Source: Cloacimonetes bacterium UBA4175 (lineage in GTDB: Bacteria; Cloacimonadota; Cloacimonadia; Cloacimonadales; Cloacimonadaceae). Taken from it: DNA of 14,755 bases. The notes under the pieces were generated by a model. That model did not search any database. It was not told the DNA's origin and saw only the letters and a program-made list of their open reading frames with translations. The DNA is taken from positions 1 to 14,755 of the forward strand of contig DFUX01000001.1 in NCBI GenBank assembly GCA_002379855.1. Direction: 5' to 3'. Shown one piece after another: positions 6,486 through 13,426 of the stretch; position 1 is the first letter of the stretch, and the number at the start of each line of letters is the position of its first letter. The translations under genes and the position numbers were made by a program.

Positions 6486-7679
6486 CTATTTGTTGATCAG
6501 GTCATAAGCGTCGATGGCGATCTGCAGTTCCTCGTTGGTGGGAATCACCAGGATCGTTATGGGCGAATAGGGCTGGGAGATGATGCCGGCCTTGCTGCCC
6601 ACGTCGATGTTTTTCTGGGGATCGATATGGATGCCCAGATTCTCCAGCCGGTTACAGATCCGGTGGCGCATCTTCACGCCGTTTTGCCCGATGCCTCCGG
6701 TAAAGACAATGAAATCCACCTTGATGAGATTGGCGACATAGGCCCCGATGTATCTGCGGATGCGGTAAGCGTAGGTATCCAAAGCCATGATGGCGCGCTC
6801 ATTGCCTTCCGCCGCCGAGGCTTCCAGGTCACGCAGGTCGCTGGAAATACCGGAAAGCCCCAGCAGCCCGCTTTTCTTGTTCAGGATAGAGTTCAGTTCC
6901 TGAATGTCGTATCCCCGTTCCACCAGATAGAAGATGATGGAGGGATCCAAATCCCCGCAGCGCGTGCCCATCATCAACCCCTCCAGGGGTGTGAAACCCA
7001 TCGAGGTGTCGATTGAACGCCCCCGCTGGATGGCGGTGATCGAGGCTCCGTTGCCCAGATGGCAGGTGATCATATTGGTGTTGTCAACGCTGCGTTTCAT
7101 CATTTGCAGAGCCACATTGCTCACATAGCGGTGGCTGGTGCCGTGAAAACCGTAGCGGCGGATGCGGTATTTGCCATACATTTCGTAAGGAATGCCATAT
7201 AAAAAGGCGCTGGGCGGCAGGGTCTGATGAAAGGCGGTGTCAAACACAGCCACCTGAGGCACATCACCGCTGACGGCCATGCTTTCCCGGATGCCGGTGA
7301 GGTTGGCCGGATTGTGCAGGGGAGCCAGCTCGCAATTGGCTTCGATGGCCTGCATCACCTGCTCATCGATTAGCACGGAAGAGGCATACTGCTCTCCCCC
7401 GTGCACCACCCTGTGTCCCACGCCGGCAATCTCGGAAACGCTTTTCAGGATGCCCTGTTCTTTGTCCAGGATCGCTTCCATCATCATCTCGAAAGCCACC
7501 CGGTGGTTGGGTATCTCCTGTTCCCGGTGTAGCACGCGGGAGCCATATTCCTGGGTCAAATTGCCGGAGGGAAGGCCGATCCGCTCCACCAGACCCTTGC
7601 CCAGGCTTTGCTGGGAGGGCATCTCATAGATTTCGTACTTGAGTGACGAACTGCCACAGTTTACCACGAGGATCTTCAT
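6486..7679 (-). CDS. ackA: Acetate kinase
   Basis: Acetate kinase makes ATP and acetate from acetyl-phosphate and ADP in the cytoplasm, the energy-yielding end of many fermentations. At 397 aa it has the normal length. Residues corresponding to the catalytic set known from the Methanosarcina enzyme are all present: N7 in NCGSSSLKY, R90 in GHRVVHGG, D147 in FDTAFH, H179 in YGFHG, H207 in HLGNGAS, R240 in MGTRCGDLDP, and the TNEE block (381-384). The start is ATG 7679 with AAGGA 7 nt upstream; a TTG two codons earlier is unlikely. No phosphotransacetylase gene is next to it in this window. It is separated from hsp20 by about 330 bp, so it probably has its own promoter, though I found no convincing boxes. 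Confidence 0.96.
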   Translation of the reverse strand: MKILVVNCGSSSLKYEIYEMPSQQSLGKGLVERIGLPSGNLTQEYGSRVLHREQEIPNHRVAFEMMMEAILDKEQGILKSVSEIAGVGHRVVHGGEQYASSVLIDEQVMQAIEANCELAPLHNPANLTGIRESMAVSGDVPQVAVFDTAFHQTLPPSAFLYGIPYEMYGKYRIRRYGFHGTSHRYVSNVALQMMKRSVDNTNMITCHLGNGASITAIQRGRSIDTSMGFTPLEGLMMGTRCGDLDPSIIFYLVERGYDIQELNSILNKKSGLLGLSGISSDLRDLEASAAEGNERAIMALDTYAYRIRRYIGAYVANLIKVDFIVFTGGIGQNGVKMRHRICNRLENLGIHIDPQKNIDVGSKAGIISQPYSPITILVIPTNEELQIAIDAYDLINK

Positions 7680-7790
7680 GTTCAATTCCTTTATCTTTTA
7701 ATTTTTATTATTCCATCATTTAAGAAGCCGGTTTCCGCTCCAGATTGGCTCCCATAAGGCTCTAATTTCCTGTCTGCCAAGCTATTGCGA

Positions 7791-7828
7791 TCATCCTTAG
7801 GTCATCCCTCACCAGGTTAAGGATGACC
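7791..7828. repeat. Overlapping alternative inverted repeats
   Basis: Two perfect inverted repeats share one arm. TCATCCTTA (7791-7799) pairs with TAAGGATGA (7818-7826). GGTCATCC (7800-7807) pairs with GGATGACC (7821-7828). Only one hairpin can form at a time. TCATCC also occurs as a direct repeat. The structures lie 110-150 nt before ackA on its sense strand. Confidence 0.55.
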
Positions 7829-7943
7829 CCCGTTTGACCCACGGATTAGCAGAGGACAGAAATGAGTGCCATGTTTCAAGGAAGCGGCATCGCCATACGG
7901 GTTTTACCATCAGTTATCTCGCAGCCCGGCAAGCAGATAAAGA

Positions 7944-8000
7944 GACCCGCCTCCCGCCCGGGAAGTCGATCTTAGGAGGCCGGTAACAGGAAAGCGGGTC
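7944..8000 (-). repeat. Nested inverted repeat after hsp20; possible terminator
   Basis: GACCCGC (7944-7950) and GCGGGTC (7994-8000) form a 7-bp perfect stem. Inside it GCCTCC and GGAGGC (7949-7954, 7975-7980) can pair instead of or next to it. It begins 13 nt past the hsp20 stop. On the minus strand the 3' arm is followed only by TCTTTAT, a weak U tract, so termination is possible but unproven. Confidence 0.35.
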
Positions 8001-8012
8001 AATTATAGCTGC

Positions 8013-8453
8013 TCACTGGATGGGAATTATCCTTTCCACCGTGGCAGACAGGGAAAAACTGATTTTCAGTATCCCATTGTGATACTGCACCTTGGGATTT
8101 TCTTTGTCGATGCTGATATCAGGGAAGAAGATGCGCCGGTCGAAACGTCCGGTTTCGATCTCCATGCTGTGGTAAAAGGCATGGGCATTGTCTTCGTGCA
8201 GATTGCGCAAGCCGCTGATGCGCAAGAACTCCGGGGTCACGGAGATGATGATCTCGTCCTTTTCCACACCGGCCAGCTCGACCACCACTATCCACTGCGT
8301 ATCTGTCTGAAACACATCGCATTTGGGATGCCAGTAGTCATCGATGGCTTCTTCTATCGCCATGGGGCTGTTGGTGAGGGAAGAGACTTCCCCCAGGATT
8401 TTCAGCATTTGCCGGCGGATGCCCTGGAGGTTGGAAATGATCTTATCCTGCAT
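8013..8453 (-). CDS. Hsp20-family small heat-shock protein
   Basis: An ATP-independent holdase chaperone of the alpha-crystallin family (HSP20, PF00011), 146 aa. A short N-terminal arm (1-45) precedes the alpha-crystallin domain (about 46-136), with the VELAGVEKDEI strand (58-68) and the hallmark HNGILKISF block (125-133) near its end. The C-terminus carries an I-P-I motif (143-145), which docks neighbouring subunits in oligomers. AAAGGA about 8 nt before the ATG supports the start. The gene follows the DUF4139 gene by 24 nt and is probably co-transcribed with it. I saw no CIRCE element nearby. Confidence 0.92.
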   Translation of the reverse strand: MQDKIISNLQGIRRQMLKILGEVSSLTNSPMAIEEAIDDYWHPKCDVFQTDTQWIVVVELAGVEKDEIIISVTPEFLRISGLRNLHEDNAHAFYHSMEIETGRFDRRIFFPDISIDKENPKVQYHNGILKISFSLSATVERIIPIQ

Positions 8454-8477
8454 GGCTAAGTCCTTTATTTGAATGAA

Positions 8478-9827
8478 TTAATATTCGGTTCGCTCCGTAA
8501 AAGTAAGGATGAGCTGCTGGTCTTTTTTCACATTCAGCTCAAAAGTGGCTTTGTTGTTCGTGTCCACGCTGTATTTGTGGCCATTCTTCACTTCCGTGAT
8601 GCATGAGTTGCCGCCCAGTTGGTGGATCACGTTGATCTGTTTGTCGGAGTCGGAGTTGTTGCGCAGGGTCACCTGGATGCTGCGTTCGCTCACGAATTTG
8701 CTGACCTGGCGCTGGTCTTTCACCATGGTCGAAGCCACCAGGTCGAAGGCGGTTCCGGTGGTGATGGAAACCTCTTCATTCTTGCTGGTGTGGGAAATTC
8801 TATCTTCGCCGATGAATTCCAGGTTGCCGTCGCTGTCCTGTTTATAGACCTTGATAACGCCCTTGGGCAGGGGTTTGCCGATGCCGTTGGCCTCGGTATT
8901 TTTGAACTTGATCATGCTTTTAACCGCGCTGCCAAAGACGGGATATTCATATACCCCGCTTGCAGTTACGTTCAGGGTGGGATACAGTTGCAACTGTTTG
9001 GTCTGGTTGTTGGCAAAGGAGGCTTTCTGATCCAGGGTGTACATATGGAAATCGTGGAAAGCCTTTTCCTCGAAGGAGGGCGCTCCGGCGGCGGCGAAAT
9101 CCGCCTCCATCTGCATGGCGTATTTGCGGTTATAGCTGGAAAACTCATCCCGCACCTCGTTCACATCCCCCGCGATCAGTTTGAGGTTGACATCGTTGAA
9201 CGCCCTTCCGCTGGTGTTGCGGATGGTGACCCAGGAATCCATGGCCAGTTTCTTTTCGTCCCAGACGCTGTTGTAGGTGACGTTCCAGCTCAGGCCGCCG
9301 GTGAGGTAGGAAAGCTGGAGGGGCTGTTTGCCGCTTTGGGCGGAGATCAGGCTCCAGTGCAGGGTGGGCTTGGTGTAGAAATTGGAGGGCAGTTCCGCCA
9401 GTTGGATCATCTGGGTCTCGGAGTCGGCTACCACCAGCAGTTTCTTGCTGCCGCTTTCCAGCACGCCATAGCTGCTGCCGTCGTAAAACTTGAGGGTTCC
9501 GCGGACGCGGGAGGCGTCCTTGGTGAGCAGTTCCACCTCGCGGTCGATGTATTTGGCAATGATCTGGCGCTTTCCCGCCAGGTCGTATTCGTAGTTTTGT
9601 TCCGCCACCTGCACGCCGCCGTTGAGCGATTTCACGATCACGGATTCGGAGGAAATGCGGCTGGTTATGTCGTCGTAGTTATACTCCTGCCTTCCCTGCT
9701 TGAGATCCAGTTCAAAATTGCTGCGCACCAGGGAAAGGTCGTCGTTGTAGATGGTTATCCAGTCTTCCGCGAAGGCCGGGGAGGCCAGCATCAGCAGGCT
9801 GATGAGGATGATTAACACCTTTGGCAT
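8478..9827 (-). CDS. Exported DUF4139-domain protein
   Basis: A 449-aa secreted or periplasmic protein of the DUF4139 family (PF13598). It has a classic signal peptide (MPKVLIILISLLMLASPAFA, cleavage before EDW), then a long beta-rich chain with the family blocks LSYLTGGLSWNVTY (172-185) and KPLPKGVIKVYKQD (318-331). Residues 235-285 are a low-complexity Ala/Gln/Asn-rich insert. The biochemical role of the family is not established. I chose ATG 9827 because AAGGAG stands 6 nt in front and the signal peptide follows directly. A second in-frame ATG at 9893 has an even better Shine-Dalgarno and would add 22 residues (see findings). Co-transcribed with hsp20, which hints at an envelope-stress context. 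Confidence 0.85.
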   Translation of the reverse strand: MPKVLIILISLLMLASPAFAEDWITIYNDDLSLVRSNFELDLKQGRQEYNYDDITSRISSESVIVKSLNGGVQVAEQNYEYDLAGKRQIIAKYIDREVELLTKDASRVRGTLKFYDGSSYGVLESGSKKLLVVADSETQMIQLAELPSNFYTKPTLHWSLISAQSGKQPLQLSYLTGGLSWNVTYNSVWDEKKLAMDSWVTIRNTSGRAFNDVNLKLIAGDVNEVRDEFSSYNRKYAMQMEADFAAAGAPSFEEKAFHDFHMYTLDQKASFANNQTKQLQLYPTLNVTASGVYEYPVFGSAVKSMIKFKNTEANGIGKPLPKGVIKVYKQDSDGNLEFIGEDRISHTSKNEEVSITTGTAFDLVASTMVKDQRQVSKFVSERSIQVTLRNNSDSDKQINVIHQLGGNSCITEVKNGHKYSVDTNNKATFELNVKKDQQLILTFTERTEY

Positions 9828-9893
9828 TGAATACTCCTTAATGCTGTAGTGGACAGCCAGGGCTGCCTCTGGATAATATACCAGTTGAGTCAT

Positions 9894-9989
9894 CTAAATC
9901 CTCCTCTCTTTTTGGTCAAGGATTAAGTATTTTTTCGCGTGAGAGGCAAATTCGATTGACAGAATTGGGAATGGCGTCCCTCTTGCGCC
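9894..9989. promoter_or_regulatory. Divergent promoter region between the DUF4139 gene and ispG
   Basis: This short region must drive both directions. On the plus strand a perfect TTGACA (9956-9961) lies 28 bp before the ispG ATG, but no fitting -10 follows. On the minus strand TTGCCT (9949-9944) and CTTAAT (9927-9922) are spaced 16 nt, and TTGACC lies at 9919-9914. AGGAGG (9905-9900, minus) stands 6 nt before ATG 9893. None of the promoter pairs is strong. Confidence 0.35.
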
Positions 9990-11057
9990 ATGAACACTAT
10001 CATCAGAAGACCCACACGTCAGATCCGCCTGGGCAATGTCGCCATCGGCGGAGACGCCCCCATATCCATCCAAAGCATGCTCTGTGTGCCCACCGCGAAT
10101 GTGGAGGCGGCAGCGCGGCAGATCGCCCAGTTGGAAAAGGCTGGCTGCGAGATCATCCGCTTCTCTGTGATGAACCAGGCGGACGCGGACGCCATCCCTG
10201 CGTTGAAGAGAGTGGCCGCCGTTCCCCTGGTGGCGGACATCCATTTTGACCACAAACTCGCCCTTGCCGCCCTGGAGGCGGGCATCGACGGCTTGCGCAT
10301 CAACCCGGGCAATATCGGCTCACGGGAAAAGGTTGCGGAAGTGGTGCGCCTGGCGGCGGAACGCGGGGTTCCCATCCGCATCGGGGTCAACAGCGGTTCA
10401 CTGCCCAAAGAACTGGTCGCCAAATACGGCGTGAGCGCCAAAGCGATGGTGGAGGCCGCGCTCAGCCATGTGCGCATCCTGGAGGAGCTGGACTTCACCG
10501 CCATTAAGATCTCCGTGAAAGCCTCGCAACTGCCTTTGATGCTCGAAAGCTACCGGGCGCTGAGCCGGGAAGTGGACTACCCCCTGCATCTGGGCATCAC
10601 CGAGGCCGGCACCCTGCTGGCAGGAAGCATCAAAAGCGCGATGGCGCTGGGTATCCTGCTCAACGAAGGCATCGGCGACACCATCAGGGTTTCCCTCACC
10701 GCCGATCCCCTGCAGGAAGTGATGGTCGCCCGTCGCATTCTGCAGAACCTGGGACTGCGCCGGGGATTGAACATCATCTCCTGCCCCACCTGCGGACGCA
10801 CCCGAATCAACCTGATGCGCCTGGCGGACGAGGTGGAGAACGCCCTGGCGGAGTTTGCTGACCGTCCCCTCACCGTTGCCGTCATGGGCTGCGTGGTCAA
10901 TGGGCCCGGAGAGGCGCGGGAAGCGGACTTCGGCCTGGCTGGCGGGGATGGCGAGGGTCTGGTCTTCGCCCGCGGCGAGATCGTCAGCAAAGTGCCGGAA
11001 GACGAGCTGGTGCCGGAACTGCTGAGACTGATAAGGGAGCACTTTAACCATGAGTAA
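9990..11057 (+). CDS. ispG: 4-hydroxy-3-methylbut-2-enyl-diphosphate synthase (flavodoxin)
   Basis: IspG (GcpE, PF04551) converts 2-C-methyl-D-erythritol 2,4-cyclodiphosphate to HMBPP, the penultimate step of the MEP isoprenoid pathway, in the cytoplasm. The 355-aa length is that of the standard bacterial two-domain enzyme. The N-terminal TIM barrel shows GGDAPISIQSM (20-30), VADIHFDH (81-88), RINPGNIG (103-110) and IGVNSGSL (131-138). The C-terminal iron-sulfur domain carries the [4Fe-4S] ligands C265 and C268 (SCPTCGR), C301 (MGCVVNGPGE) and E308. The ATG at 9990 fits the family N-terminus but has only a weak ribosome site. The end overlaps the first ChrA-like gene by 8 nt, so it heads a three-gene operon. 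Confidence 0.96.
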   Translation: MNTIIRRPTRQIRLGNVAIGGDAPISIQSMLCVPTANVEAAARQIAQLEKAGCEIIRFSVMNQADADAIPALKRVAAVPLVADIHFDHKLALAALEAGIDGLRINPGNIGSREKVAEVVRLAAERGVPIRIGVNSGSLPKELVAKYGVSAKAMVEAALSHVRILEELDFTAIKISVKASQLPLMLESYRALSREVDYPLHLGITEAGTLLAGSIKSAMALGILLNEGIGDTIRVSLTADPLQEVMVARRILQNLGLRRGLNIISCPTCGRTRINLMRLADEVENALAEFADRPLTVAVMGCVVNGPGEAREADFGLAGGDGEGLVFARGEIVSKVPEDELVPELLRLIREHFNHE

Positions 11058-11598
11058 GAGCCTGCTGTCCATCTTTTTCACCTTTCTCAAGATCGGGGCG
11101 TTCACCATCGGAGGCGCCTACGCGATGATCCCGCTCATCAAGCGGGAGGTGGTTGACAAACACCGCTGGGTCACGGAGGATGACTTTCTGGATGGGCTGG
11201 CTGCGGCGCAATCCTGCCCCGGCCCCATCGCCGTCAATATAAGCATCTATCTGGGACTGCACATCCGCAAAGGCTGGGGCATGCTGGTCGCCTTGCTGGG
11301 CACCATGCTGCCCTCCATCATCACCATCATCCTGGTGGCGGAACTCTTTACCCACTATGCCGATCTGCCATTGGTGCGCAAGGCCTTCCACGGGCTAAAA
11401 CCCGCGCTGGTGGCGCTGATCGTCGTGCCCCTGATCGAGATGACCAAAAACGCCAAACTGAACCTGAGCAACTTCTGGGTTCCCCTCGTGGCAATGGTTT
11501 TGGTGGGGCTGCTTGGCGTGAGCCCCATCTGGCTGATCCTTGCCACCATCGTGTTTTGCGTGGGACAAAGCCTGTGGCTGAAAGGGAGGCTGTCATGA
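11050..11598 (+). CDS. Half-size ChrA-type transporter subunit 1
   Basis: A 182-aa membrane protein consisting of a single chromate-ion-transporter domain (Chromate_transp, PF02417). The N-terminal signature reads FTIGGAYAMIPLIKREVV (18-35), and the second block is AAQSCPGPIAVN (52-63). About five or six hydrophobic segments follow. Full-length ChrA has two such domains. The short forms are encoded as adjacent pairs and work together. The start overlaps the end of ispG by 8 nt, and its stop overlaps the start of the second half. A chromate or sulfate substrate is known for some ChrA proteins only, so the natural substrate here is open. Confidence 0.88.
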   Translation: MSKSLLSIFFTFLKIGAFTIGGAYAMIPLIKREVVDKHRWVTEDDFLDGLAAAQSCPGPIAVNISIYLGLHIRKGWGMLVALLGTMLPSIITIILVAELFTHYADLPLVRKAFHGLKPALVALIVVPLIEMTKNAKLNLSNFWVPLVAMVLVGLLGVSPIWLILATIVFCVGQSLWLKGRLS

Positions 11599-12113
11599 GC
11601 ATGCTGACCATGTTTGCCACCTTTGTCAAGATAGGCCTCTTCAGCTTTGGGGGAGGTTACGCCATCCTGGCGATGATCCAGCAGGAGGTTGTCACCCGGC
11701 ATGGCTGGCTCACGGCGTCGGAGTTCACGGATGTTGTGGCGATCTCGCAGATGACTCCCGGCCCGATCGCGATCAACGCCGCCACCTTCATCGGCTACCA
11801 GCAGGCGGGCATCTGGGGTTCGCTTGTTTGCACCTTTGGAGTGATCCTGCCATCGCTGATCTTGATGCTGGTCATCACCCTCACTTACCTGAAGCTGCGC
11901 AAGCTCCCCTGGTTCAAGAATATCTTTCAAAAGCTGCGCTGGGTCACCCTGGGACTTATCGGCGCGGCCGTCATCCTGATTGGAAAAGGCTCATTCGACG
12001 GCCTCTTTTCGGTGCTGGTCTTCCTGGCAAGCCTGGCTGTCTATTGGCGCTTCAAGGTCAATCCCATCCACCTGATGCTGGGCGCGGCTGTGGTGGGCAT
12101 GATTTTTGGCTGA
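11595..12113 (+). CDS. Half-size ChrA-type transporter subunit 2
   Basis: A 172-aa partner of the preceding protein with the same domain: FSFGGGYAILAMIQQEVV (17-34) and AISQMTPGPIAINAATFIGY (49-68), followed by hydrophobic segments. The ATG at 11595 overlaps the TGA of subunit 1 (ATGA), with AGG a few bases before it, so the two are made in a coupled way. The two halves differ clearly from each other, which suits a heterodimer in opposite membrane orientation, as proposed for paired short ChrA proteins. The frame extends upstream to 11556 but without a ribosome site. Confidence 0.88.
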   Translation: MSMLTMFATFVKIGLFSFGGGYAILAMIQQEVVTRHGWLTASEFTDVVAISQMTPGPIAINAATFIGYQQAGIWGSLVCTFGVILPSLILMLVITLTYLKLRKLPWFKNIFQKLRWVTLGLIGAAVILIGKGSFDGLFSVLVFLASLAVYWRFKVNPIHLMLGAAVVGMIFG

Positions 12114-12159
12114 GAGGGATAAGCCCTAAGCAGTTACAGACCGGGAGGGCGGCCTTGCT
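12114..12159. terminator. Short convergent intergenic region with weak hairpin
   Basis: Between the convergent ChrA-like and glycosyltransferase genes, GCCCT (12123-12127) can pair with AGGGC (12146-12150) across an 18-nt loop. A T-poor tail follows. It may end transcription from the left but is not a clear intrinsic terminator. Confidence 0.25.
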
Positions 12160-13425
12160 TCAGCGTGTTGGCTGCTTGCTTTTCAAACGGGCTGCCAGCT
12201 TGCCAATCTGCCGCCTGCGCTCCAGTTCCCACGGAATTCCGTAAGCCCAGGACTCACTTCCCAGGAGCCTTTTCAGGCAGTGATAGATGCTGTCCGCGGA
12301 TTCCATGGCGCAGATATGATCCTGCCCGTTTTGCCGCAGCAAATCTGCCGCTTCGTTGTGGGCAGGCACCATCGCCAGGATGGGCTTTTGGCAGCGCAGA
12401 TACTCGAAGATCTTGGAGGATAGCGTCCCCCGCGGGCCGCTGCTGTTGAGGTTGAGCAACAATACATCCGCGTTGAGCATGGCGGCCAGGGCGTCCCGGT
12501 GTTCCTTTTGGGGAATGATCCCGACCAGGTCAGCTATCCCGCTGGCCCCGATCTCCTCCAGGGTTTCCCTGAAATAGTTGCCATAGAGCCGGATGCGCGT
12601 TCCGGGAGGGAGTTGCCGCTCTTCCCGCAGGCGTTTCACTGCCCGGTAGAAGTGTTTCAGGCTGCGTCGCGCGTAGATGGCGCCGAAATAAGCCAGTTCA
12701 AAGCCAGGCTCCTTTTCCGCCCGCGGCAGACCGGTAAAATCCTCTTCATCCCAGCCGTTGTAGCAGGTGAAGGTCTTGTCTGCCAAGTCCACACCGAAAG
12801 CGGCGCAGATGTCTTCCCCGATGCCCCGCGTGGCGGTCACCAGCAGTGAGGCGTGCCGGTAGAGTTTTGCCTCCCAGTGGCGGGAAAAGGCCTTGTTCAG
12901 CCCGCTGCCCTGCAGGTCATAATCCGAGAGCAGGTTCCAGTAGTCCCTCAGATCCAGCGCGTAAGGGACTCCGCTACCCCGGGAAAGATAGTAGGCTCCA
13001 AGCCCGGAGGAAAAAGGCCCCAGAGAGATATAGATGAGGTCGTAATCCCTTTCTTTGAGCGCTTTCCTCCCCGCGGCAAGCAGGAAGGGCAGCCAGCCGA
13101 TCTTGTTGTCGATGGGGTAGAGCCTGCGCGCCCAAAGCTTCAGCTTTTCCGGGGTGTTCAGATAGAGCGGCGAGACTTTCCCCTGCCTGGATTTCCCGGC
13201 TTTACGCAGCAGCGTCATGGGATCCAGCGAGGCGGTGCGGATCACCCTGTCCGCCCTGCATTCCTCCAGCAGCGAAGCATCCCGGTAGAGATACTCCAGA
13301 TCGCCCACCGTGATCACATCGCAGGCGATGCCGGATTCAGCCAGGTATTTGACCGTTTTGACGTTACGCAGCGAGGCGGGGCCGCCAAGGGGGGGATAGA
13401 AATAGCTGATGTAGAGCAGGCGCAT
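12160..13425 (-). CDS. GT4-like glycosyltransferase
   Basis: A 421-aa GT-B fold glycosyltransferase of the GT4 type, probably acting at the inner face of the membrane in surface-polysaccharide synthesis. The N-terminal half shows the acceptor-domain start YFYPPLGGPASLR (8-20) and DLRDYWN (158-164). The C-terminal half shows YFGAIYARRSL (246-256) and the donor-sugar block SSKIFEYLRCQKPILA (336-351), with K338 and E341 in the usual nucleotide-sugar positions. The ATG at 13425 is one base past the stop of the upstream glycosyltransferase (TGATATG), so translation is coupled. A TTG five codons earlier is less likely. Donor and acceptor sugars cannot be told. Confidence 0.85.
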   Translation of the reverse strand: MRLLYISYFYPPLGGPASLRNVKTVKYLAESGIACDVITVGDLEYLYRDASLLEECRADRVIRTASLDPMTLLRKAGKSRQGKVSPLYLNTPEKLKLWARRLYPIDNKIGWLPFLLAAGRKALKERDYDLIYISLGPFSSGLGAYYLSRGSGVPYALDLRDYWNLLSDYDLQGSGLNKAFSRHWEAKLYRHASLLVTATRGIGEDICAAFGVDLADKTFTCYNGWDEEDFTGLPRAEKEPGFELAYFGAIYARRSLKHFYRAVKRLREERQLPPGTRIRLYGNYFRETLEEIGASGIADLVGIIPQKEHRDALAAMLNADVLLLNLNSSGPRGTLSSKIFEYLRCQKPILAMVPAHNEAADLLRQNGQDHICAMESADSIYHCLKRLLGSESWAYGIPWELERRRQIGKLAARLKSKQPTR

Positions 13426-13426
13426 A

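Larger units (their letters stand above)
7680..8012. other. Gene-free region upstream of ackA
   Basis: No gene is supported across about 330 bp. The 40 bp next to ackA are strongly AT-rich compared with the surroundings and probably hold its promoter, but no clear -35/-10 pair can be assigned. The rest holds two inverted-repeat structures listed separately. Two small frames (37 codons on plus at 7862-7975, 33 codons on minus) are not backed by composition or homology I recognise. Confidence 0.5.

Noticed and set aside
5475..7016. 513-codon plus-strand open frame
   Set aside because: It runs antisense across the end of the envelope operon leader gene, its promoter and ackA. Its translation has no domain, and the minus-strand genes are clear. 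It is a shadow of GC-rich codon use.
7862..7975. 37-codon plus-strand frame with AGGA upstream
   Set aside because: Short, Arg/Ser/Pro-rich, overlaps inverted repeats and resembles no known family. Kept only as part of the gene-free region.
8002..8007. Perfect TATAAT on the minus strand at the hsp20 3' end
   Set aside because: No -35-like sequence at 16-18 nt upstream, so it is an orphan hexamer.
8619..9815. 398-codon plus-strand open frame
   Set aside because: Antisense to the DUF4139 gene; Gly/Val/His-rich shadow translation.
9894..10253. 119-codon minus-strand frame ending next to ATG 9893
   Set aside because: Antisense to ispG with shadow-like composition; the adjacency to the strong ribosome site seems accidental.
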